NCBI GenBank assembly: GCA_964559125.1
Contig: CAZLGW010000011.1
Location: 80,658-144,657 of the forward strand
DNA length: 64,000 nt
Direction: 5' to 3'
From: Ravibacter sp964559125
GTDB lineage: Bacteria; Bacteroidota; Bacteroidia; Cytophagales; Spirosomataceae
In this document: one piece after another, positions 59,227-64,000 of the stretch
How positions within the stretch are numbered: position 1 is the stretch's first letter
Layout: each line of letters begins with the position of its first letter
The notes under the pieces: generated by a model
Database searches by the model: none
Told to the model about the DNA's origin: nothing
What the model saw: only the letters and a program-made list of their open reading frames with translations
Position numbers and translations under genes: made by a program

Positions 59227-61194
59227 ATGAGTAAAAAGAAGTCTACCTCCATTGAATCTCAGGCAGCGGGCAACACAGAGCCTGGTGCTGCACCGGCCGA
59301 CGGCCATATCAGCCGGTTTACCGATATGGATATACACCTCTTCAGAGAGGGTAAGCATTACAAGTTGTATGAGAAGCTGGGTGCGCATGTAATGGAGCAT
59401 AACGGTAAGATCGGGACTTATTTTGCCGTATGGGCGCCCAATGCCGGGTATGTATCGGTGATAGGTAACTTCAATGGATGGAATAACGGCTCCTGCCCAA
59501 TGAAAGTCCGGTGGGACGGGTCGGGTATCTGGGAGACGTGGATTCCTGATGTGGGCAACAACGAGGTTTATAAATATTTCCTGGTGTCGGGTACAGGAGA
59601 GCATCTTGAAAAGTCCGATCCCTTTGCTTTCTGGACAGAGGTGGCACCCCGCACGGCGTCTATAGTGCGCGACACTTTCTACGAATGGCACGACACCGAA
59701 TGGATGCAGACAAGGGCGGAAAAGAATGCGCTGAATGCCCCGATATCTGTTTACGAAGTACACCTTGATTCATGGAACCGGGACCCGTCCAACCCTGACC
59801 GCCATCTTACCTGGAAGGAGATAGCGGCGCATCTTGTGCCCTATGTAAAGGAAATGGGGTATACCCACGTGGAGTTCATGCCGGTGATGGAGCATCCGTA
59901 CCCGCCTTCCTGGGGGTACCAGATCACGGGATACTTCTCCTGCTCGTCGCGCAACGGCACCCCGCAGGAACTTATGTATCTTATTGAGGAGCTCCACAAG
60001 GCCGGTATAGGGGTTTTCCTGGATTGGGTACCGAGTCATTTCCCGGGAGATTCACACGGGCTCTACCGGTTTGACGGGACCGCACTGTATGAGCATGAAG
60101 ACCCGAGACTGGGGTATCATCCCGACTGGAAAAGCTATATTTTCAACTACGGGCGGTATGAGGTCTGCTCTTTCCTGATCAGCAACGCACTGTTCTGGCT
60201 GGATCGTTACCATGTCGACGGTCTGCGTGTAGATGCGGTTGCCTCGATGCTGTACCTGGATTATTCCCGCAATGAAGGAGAATGGATCCCCAACCGCTAC
60301 GGAGGCCGTGAAAATCTGGAAGCGATCTCTTTCCTGCGGGAAATGAATACCGCCGTATATTCTGCTTTCCCCGATGTGCAGACCATAGCCGAAGAGTCGA
60401 CCGCTTTCCCGGGTGTATCGAGACCTACCTATGTGGGAGGGCTGGGTTTTGGTATGAAGTGGATGATGGGCTGGATGAACGATTCTCTCAAATATTTCGA
60501 GAAAGATCCTGCGTTCAGGAAATGGCACCAGGACCAGCTGACTTTCAGTCTCGTATATGCTTTTTCAGAGAACTTCATGCTTCCGTTGTCGCACGACGAA
60601 GTGGTATACGGGAAGAAATCTCTGATAGAGAAGATGCCGGGAGATAACTGGCAGAAATTTGCCAACCTGCGGCTGCTTTTTACCTATATGTTTACGCATC
60701 CGGGCACTAAGCTGATGTTTATGGGCGGGGAATTCGGGCAATTTGGCGAATGGAACTTTGAAAACAGCCTGGACTGGCACCTGCTGGAATATGATGGCAA
60801 CAAGGGTGTTAGGGAGTGCGTCAAAGCGCTTAACCGCCTTTACAGGTCGGAACCGGCATTATATGAAAGGAGTTTCTCGCCTGACGGCTTTGAATGGATA
60901 GATACCCAGGACCGCGAAAATTCGGTGCTGGTGTATTCCAGGAAAAGCGGGAATCCTGCCGACGACCTGATCATAGTGCTTAACCTGACCCCCGTTCCGA
61001 GGGAAAAGTACCGGGTAGGGGTACCGGCCGGGGGAGAGTGGAATGAAATTTTCAACAGTGACCGGGGTGAATACTTCGGAAGTGGTGTTACCGGTGAATC
61101 TTTGCTGAGATCGGAAGATGTGGCGTGGCACGGAAAGGAAGCTTCGGTACAAGTAGATTTGCCGCCCTTGGGAGCTGTAATTATTAAAAAGTAG
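59227..61194 (+). CDS. glgB: 1,4-alpha-glucan branching enzyme GlgB
   Basis: Introduces alpha-1,6 branches into glycogen. 655 residues from ATG 59227 (an in-frame TTG at 59182 adds 15 residues and overlaps nothing useful). N-terminal CBM48 (GTYFAVWAPNAGYVSVIGNF, about 70-89), GH13 barrel with VDGLRVDAVAS (nucleophile Asp near 335), TIAEEST (acid Glu near 389) and LSHDEVVYGK (transition-state Asp), and a C-terminal all-beta domain. No other glycogen genes are nearby. Starts 48 bases after the preceding gene. Confidence 0.95.
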   Translation: MSKKKSTSIESQAAGNTEPGAAPADGHISRFTDMDIHLFREGKHYKLYEKLGAHVMEHNGKIGTYFAVWAPNAGYVSVIGNFNGWNNGSCPMKVRWDGSGIWETWIPDVGNNEVYKYFLVSGTGEHLEKSDPFAFWTEVAPRTASIVRDTFYEWHDTEWMQTRAEKNALNAPISVYEVHLDSWNRDPSNPDRHLTWKEIAAHLVPYVKEMGYTHVEFMPVMEHPYPPSWGYQITGYFSCSSRNGTPQELMYLIEELHKAGIGVFLDWVPSHFPGDSHGLYRFDGTALYEHEDPRLGYHPDWKSYIFNYGRYEVCSFLISNALFWLDRYHVDGLRVDAVASMLYLDYSRNEGEWIPNRYGGRENLEAISFLREMNTAVYSAFPDVQTIAEESTAFPGVSRPTYVGGLGFGMKWMMGWMNDSLKYFEKDPAFRKWHQDQLTFSLVYAFSENFMLPLSHDEVVYGKKSLIEKMPGDNWQKFANLRLLFTYMFTHPGTKLMFMGGEFGQFGEWNFENSLDWHLLEYDGNKGVRECVKALNRLYRSEPALYERSFSPDGFEWIDTQDRENSVLVYSRKSGNPADDLIIVLNLTPVPREKYRVGVPAGGEWNEIFNSDRGEYFGSGVTGESLLRSEDVAWHGKEASVQVDLPPLGAVIIKK

Positions 61195-61262
61195 GTAATT
61201 ATTATATACTATCTAAAAGGTGAAATACGCAACGTTGTCATAGATTTATGACGGTATTTGGA

Positions 61263-61270
61263 TAACTTTG
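61263..61270 (+). promoter_or_regulatory. Candidate -7 element of the exported-protein gene
   Basis: TAACTTTG is an exact TAnnTTTG match, ending 25 bases before the ATG at 61296. It suggests this gene and the Nudix gene are transcribed separately from glgB. Confidence 0.45.
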
Positions 61271-61295
61271 AGGCTTAGGAAGATTAAACACGAGA

Positions 61296-61991
61296 ATGAA
61301 ATCACTTTTTTTGTTTGTTGTTCTTTTGATTTTTGCGACAGTAACAGGCAGTCATGCGCAAAGGATATCGAGGGTTAATTATGGCATTGATGTCGGAACC
61401 GGCTTTGCCCCGGATATCTTCACCCCGTCGCTCAACTATTACCAAAACCTGAGCTTCGGTAGTTTCAAGTACGTGAGTATCGGCTGGACGGGACGGTTTT
61501 CAGGTAATATTATCGGCGGAAACCCGGTTTTGAAAACGATCGGAAATCCAAAGGAGGAGGATGAGATAAGCCTGAAACAGATAGCGGTGTATAACGCTGC
61601 TTTTGGGGTGACGCTAAACTTTAACTTTGATCATATAGAATTCGGGGCGAATGTCGACCTGCTCAACCTGTCGGCCGGGAAGACATCGAATGTGCTTTAT
61701 AAGATAGCAGATCTGCAGAATGCTACCGACTCGATCCGCAAATTCCACAACCAGCTTGTGACGGCCTACCCGCAAATGGCCGGTTTGCTGCCGATTGCCA
61801 CGAAGAAGAGTTCCGGGAACAGCGAGGTATATATGCGGCTATGGATTAACCAGGAGATCGGTATTAAGGTAGGATATCAGCTTGTGAACGTAGTTTTTAG
61901 TACGCAGGATCCGCTCAATAACGGACAAAAGCGGTTTGTCAATCAATATGGCATGCCTTTTGCGGCATTGTCGTTTCATATACAGAATTAA
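61296..61991 (+). CDS. Exported hypothetical protein, probable outer-membrane barrel
   Basis: 231 residues with signal peptide (MKSLFLFVVLLIFATVTGSHA). The mature part alternates short amphipathic strands rich in aromatic/Gly residues (NYGIDVGTGFAPDIFTPSLN, SFKYVSIGWTGRFSGNIIGG, FGVTLNFNFDHIEFGANVDL) and ends in an aromatic-containing strand (PFAALSFHIQN), as in small outer-membrane beta-barrels. No named family recognised. Six bases before the Nudix gene, so co-transcribed. Confidence 0.6.
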   Translation: MKSLFLFVVLLIFATVTGSHAQRISRVNYGIDVGTGFAPDIFTPSLNYYQNLSFGSFKYVSIGWTGRFSGNIIGGNPVLKTIGNPKEEDEISLKQIAVYNAAFGVTLNFNFDHIEFGANVDLLNLSAGKTSNVLYKIADLQNATDSIRKFHNQLVTAYPQMAGLLPIATKKSSGNSEVYMRLWINQEIGIKVGYQLVNVVFSTQDPLNNGQKRFVNQYGMPFAALSFHIQN

Positions 61992-61997
61992 TCCCGG

Positions 61998-62687
61998 ATG
62001 CCGCGTAGTCTCCTTGATGCCTATAAAATTAATCTTTGGAAGGGTCGGTTAGAACAGAACGGAAATGAGGTAAGAAGCATAGAAGAACTCTTTGCCAAAT
62101 ATCGTTCCGACGGTTCGCTGCTTTTTGGCCTGGTCAACGTTGATGCGGTAAGTCCTGAGGGAGAAAGTCTTCTTCCGCTCTGTTTCATAAAAGGAGAGGT
62201 AGTTTGCGTGCTGGTCTGCCTGATAGACAGTGAAACAGGGCAGAAATACCTGGTATTAGTGCGGCAGAGACGGATTTGTGACGGTTCGCTTACTTTCGAG
62301 CACCCTGCCGGGATGCTGGACGACGAGCCGGATCCTTATGTGGTGGCTGTCAGGGAAGTTTACGAAGAAACGGGCATCGCGATAGATCGCAGCCGGCTGG
62401 TGCATCTCAATCCGGGCAGGCTTCTTTTTCCTTCTACGGGGACGAGCGATGAGGCGATGTACCTGTTTTACACCGAGCTTGAGTTATCGCCGTCAGAGAT
62501 CCGGTCGCTGCACCTGCAGCGCCGGGGAGAGGCGTCTGAAAATGAGAAGATCTTCACCTATGTAGTCCCTTTCGAAGAAGGATACAAGCTGATTACCAAC
62601 ACCAACGGCCTTTTACATTGTTTCATGTACCTGGCAGACACGGAGGACTGGGAGCTATTGAAAAAGCTTAAGTATACGGGCATATAG
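61998..62687 (+). CDS. Nudix hydrolase
   Basis: Hydrolyses a nucleoside diphosphate linked to another moiety. 229 residues; Nudix box at about 106-128, GMLDDEPDPYVVAVREVYEE followed by TGI. It fits Gx5Ex7REUxEExGU except that the first glutamate position is proline, with a glutamate one residue earlier. The core REVYEE metal-binding residues are intact. The 60-residue N-terminal extension and downstream PSTGTSDEAMYLFYTELELS resemble the ADP-sugar/GDP-mannose pyrophosphatase group (NudK/TrgB-like). Substrate not decided. Confidence 0.88.
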   Translation: MPRSLLDAYKINLWKGRLEQNGNEVRSIEELFAKYRSDGSLLFGLVNVDAVSPEGESLLPLCFIKGEVVCVLVCLIDSETGQKYLVLVRQRRICDGSLTFEHPAGMLDDEPDPYVVAVREVYEETGIAIDRSRLVHLNPGRLLFPSTGTSDEAMYLFYTELELSPSEIRSLHLQRRGEASENEKIFTYVVPFEEGYKLITNTNGLLHCFMYLADTEDWELLKKLKYTGI

Positions 62688-62733
62688 CGTATTTTATTTT
62701 CGTTTCCGGCTTTTTTTGAAACGATTAACATCC

Positions 62734-62741
62734 TATATTTG
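62734..62741 (+). promoter_or_regulatory. Candidate promoter of tRNA-Arg
   Basis: TATATTTG matches TAnnTTTG, ending 11 bases before the tRNA. A TTTG at 62715-62718 could be the -33 part with a somewhat short spacing. Confidence 0.5.
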
Positions 62742-62752
62742 CACCCCGTAAC

Positions 62753-62824
62753 GCGCCCGTAGTTCAATGGATAGAATTATGGTTTCCGGTACCATCGATA
62801 GGGGTTCGAATCCCTTCGGGCGCA
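62753..62824 (+). tRNA. tRNA-Arg, anticodon CCG
   Basis: Full cloverleaf can be drawn: acceptor GCGCCCG (62753-62759) with CGGGCGC (62817-62823) and discriminator A; D arm GTTC AATGGATA GAAT; anticodon arm ATGGT TTCCGGT ACCAT with CCG at positions 34-36, reading CGG; variable loop of four; T arm AGGGG TTCGAAT CCCTT. CCA is not encoded. Followed at once by a terminator and then an AT-rich accessory patch, a typical integration-site setting. Confidence 0.95.
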
Positions 62825-62829
62825 CGAAT

Positions 62830-62858
62830 AGGGTTTTCGGGAGAAAATCCTATTTTTT
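62830..62858 (+). terminator. Intrinsic terminator of tRNA-Arg
   Basis: AGGGTTTTC GGGA GAAAATCCT forms a nine-base stem (one G-T pair), followed by A and six T residues. It begins six bases after the tRNA end. Confidence 0.75.
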
Positions 62859-62961
62859 GTAAATTAAATATCCTTTCTCTTTCATTTCCAGGTGATTATG
62901 GGAGAATATATCCATCATAGTGGGTGTTCGATAAATACCATTTTGTGATGTGAACTCTCAT

Positions 62962-63549
62962 CTACTCTGGTATTGTGACATCTCCGTCGAAGTAAAAAGC
63001 TGTCTTGTTTCGAAGAATGTAGTCTGCTATTTTTTCTGTAATATTTACTGTGCTGTCCAATTTGTAAAACCGGGAATCAAGATCCTCAAAGTCCTCATCT
63101 AGTTTATCCAGAGCATTTTCTCTCTCTTCTCTATCGAAACTCGGTCTAGTTTTAAACCGGTTAGACGATTCTTCAACAATTTCCTTTCCCTCCATTAGCC
63201 CGATCAGCTCAAAGCCGTCCATAGCATCCTCCCAAACAATACCCGTCGAATTGGAGTAGAATTGAGCATGTCCACCATTATTAACTTCGGCCATGTACCA
63301 CATCATTGCGAAGACGGCTCGTTGATGAAAAGAGAATGACTCTAAGTCCTTTTCATACTTCTCTTTAGAGTCATATATGCTTACTGTCCACCATAATGGA
63401 TCAATTACCTTCATCGGGTCACGTGTTTCTATTACCTTGTCATCAATTTTAATATGTTTCTTTATCATTTTTGTCTCGGTTTGCGAGTTGCAGGAAATTG
63501 TTAAGCAGCCTAAGAGGATAACCGATAAAAATTGTTGCAATTGGCTCAT
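62962..63549 (-). CDS. DMP19 (DUF4375) family lipoprotein
   Basis: 195 residues from ATG 63549, which gives a lipoprotein signal (MSQLQQFLSVILLGCLTISC, Cys20); the frame upstream to 63588 runs into the remnant of another gene and was rejected. DMP19-like core: AVFAMMWYMAEVNNGGHAQF followed by YSNSTG (NGGxxQFxxNxxG motif). The founding Neisseria DMP19 is a DNA mimic, but many members are uncharacterised immunity-type proteins, and a lipoprotein form is unusual. AT-rich relative to the core genome, in the patch behind tRNA-Arg. Confidence 0.72.
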   Translation of the reverse strand: MSQLQQFLSVILLGCLTISCNSQTETKMIKKHIKIDDKVIETRDPMKVIDPLWWTVSIYDSKEKYEKDLESFSFHQRAVFAMMWYMAEVNNGGHAQFYSNSTGIVWEDAMDGFELIGLMEGKEIVEESSNRFKTRPSFDREERENALDKLDEDFEDLDSRFYKLDSTVNITEKIADYILRNKTAFYFDGDVTIPE

Positions 63550-63568
63550 AAAATAACGTATAACTCCT

Positions 63569-63673
63569 TTATTGTTCAAACGGATCATTGAGTTCTAAAG
63601 GAGGGGTAAAGCGGATTGTGTGATTGGCGAGTACATCGATTCTTCTGGGATGGAGGTATTTGAATACGCGCAT
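63569..63673 (-). pseudogene. N-terminal remnant of a DUF2971 gene
   Basis: 34 codons from ATG 63673 to TAA 63569: MRVFKYLHPRRIDVLANHTI, then RFTPPLELNDPFEQ. The pattern F-K-Y-L-x-x-x-R-I-D-V-L-x-N-x-x-I-R-F-T-x-P-x-x-L-N-D-P-F-E is the conserved start of DUF2971 proteins, which normally run to 200-300 residues. The frame breaks off directly after NDPFE and joins the upstream side of the DMP19 gene, so this is a truncated gene at a recombination joint. Confidence 0.7.
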
Positions 63674-63829
63674 ACAGGTATTGGTTTGAGAGGGAGATCG
63701 TGCTTATATATAGGTTGTTTAAGCCTAGTCGGTGGTATCCAGCATTTACAATAGACTATGGATCATTATTGATATCTAACTCAATGGGGCCATCCTAAAC
63801 ACTTGCTAATTAGTTGCTTATATAAAAAT

Positions 63830-63858
63830 GGCCCCTTTGTGGCCCCTTTGGCCCCTTT
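63830..63858. repeat. Triple 9-bp direct repeat at a gene 3' end
   Basis: GGCCCCTTT occurs at 63830, 63841 and 63850. The last copy overlaps the stop codon of the partial winged-helix gene. Short repeats at a gene end next to a truncated gene suggest slippage or a recombination scar. Confidence 0.6.
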
Positions 63859-64000
63859 AAGGCCCTGATACTTCTCTGCGCCGAAATACATAGGCGGTGC
63901 CTTTTCCCGTTGTACCCATTTTATCAATCCATCCCTCTTCGATCAACTCTTGCAACTCCCTTGTAGCAGTACGTTTTGATACCCTTAGGAGGTTTTGATA
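63857..64000 (-). CDS. C-terminal winged-helix domain, partial gene
   Basis: 47 codons reach the window edge without a start; the stop is TAA 63857-63859. The peptide YQNLLRVSKRTATRELQELI then EEGWIDKMGTTGKGTAYVFR is a winged helix as found at the C-terminus of Fic-family proteins and of RecG-like/AlbA_2 ATP-binding regulators. Which of these it belongs to needs the rest of the gene. Part of the accessory patch downstream of tRNA-Arg. Confidence 0.7.
   Translation of the reverse strand, partial: YQNLLRVSKRTATRELQELIEEGWIDKMGTTGKGTAYVFRRREVSGP

Overview
The window comes from a Bacteroidota chromosome, most likely a member of the Sphingobacteriales/Cytophagales rather than a gut Bacteroides. 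The evidence is two SusC/SusD pairs, a hybrid two-component regulator, type IX secretion C-terminal sorting domains, an ECF sigma/FecR cassette, a DUF3098 gene in an ftsX-uppP-truB-ribF cluster, and TAnnTTTG-type -7 promoter elements ahead of several genes. The genus cannot be fixed from the sequence alone. Most of the window looks near 50% GC; two short AT-rich islands (about 5.8-6.5 kb and 62.9-64 kb) look acquired.

Layout. 0.1-5.8 kb (+): housekeeping block of an ABC-F ATPase, then ftsX, DUF3098, uppP, truB and ribF. 5.8-6.5 kb (-): AT-rich orphan ORF followed by an out-of-frame continuation. 6.5-10.7 kb: a secreted glycerophosphodiester phosphodiesterase with an extra C-terminal domain (-), peptide-chain release factor 3 (+) and a small exported protein (+). 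10.7-17 kb (-): SusC-SusD-TlpA operon with a probable transcription attenuator in its leader, opposite a small XRE repressor with a perfect 18-bp palindrome upstream. 17.5-19 kb (-): Tat-exported Gfo/Idh/MocA oxidoreductase. 19.2-28 kb (+): giant hybrid two-component system followed by two paralogous parallel beta-helix proteins with T9SS sorting domains. 28.1-29.6 kb (-): beta-helix lipoprotein of the Cthe_2159 type.

29.8-55.4 kb (-) is the most unusual part. An ECF sigma factor, FecR, SusC with an STN domain and SusD lead into about 18 kb of co-directional genes bounded by two strong terminators. The block holds three ThuA-like proteins, four neutral-ceramidase-like proteins (two of them near-identical tandem copies), an SGNH-hydrolase/alpha-beta-hydrolase fusion, a stand-alone paralogue of its esterase half, a kelch propeller, a DUF7133-like propeller/HEAT lipoprotein, a HiPIP-like ferredoxin, an Nramp-like transporter lacking the metal-binding motifs, an epimerase lacking the YxxxK lysine, and a DHDPS/NAL-type aldolase. 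It has the architecture of a polysaccharide-utilisation locus but no recognisable glycoside hydrolase or lyase. I infer an uncharacterised uptake and catabolic system for an acylated or esterified glycoconjugate that ends in an aldolase step.

55.8-62.7 kb (+): nuoABC without nuoD behind it, a secreted thioredoxin-fold protein without the CxxC, glgB, an exported protein and a Nudix hydrolase. tRNA-Arg(CCG) at 62.75 kb is followed by a terminator and then a small accessory patch (-): a DMP19/DUF4375 lipoprotein, a 34-codon remnant of a DUF2971 gene, and the 3' end of a winged-helix protein that runs off the window.
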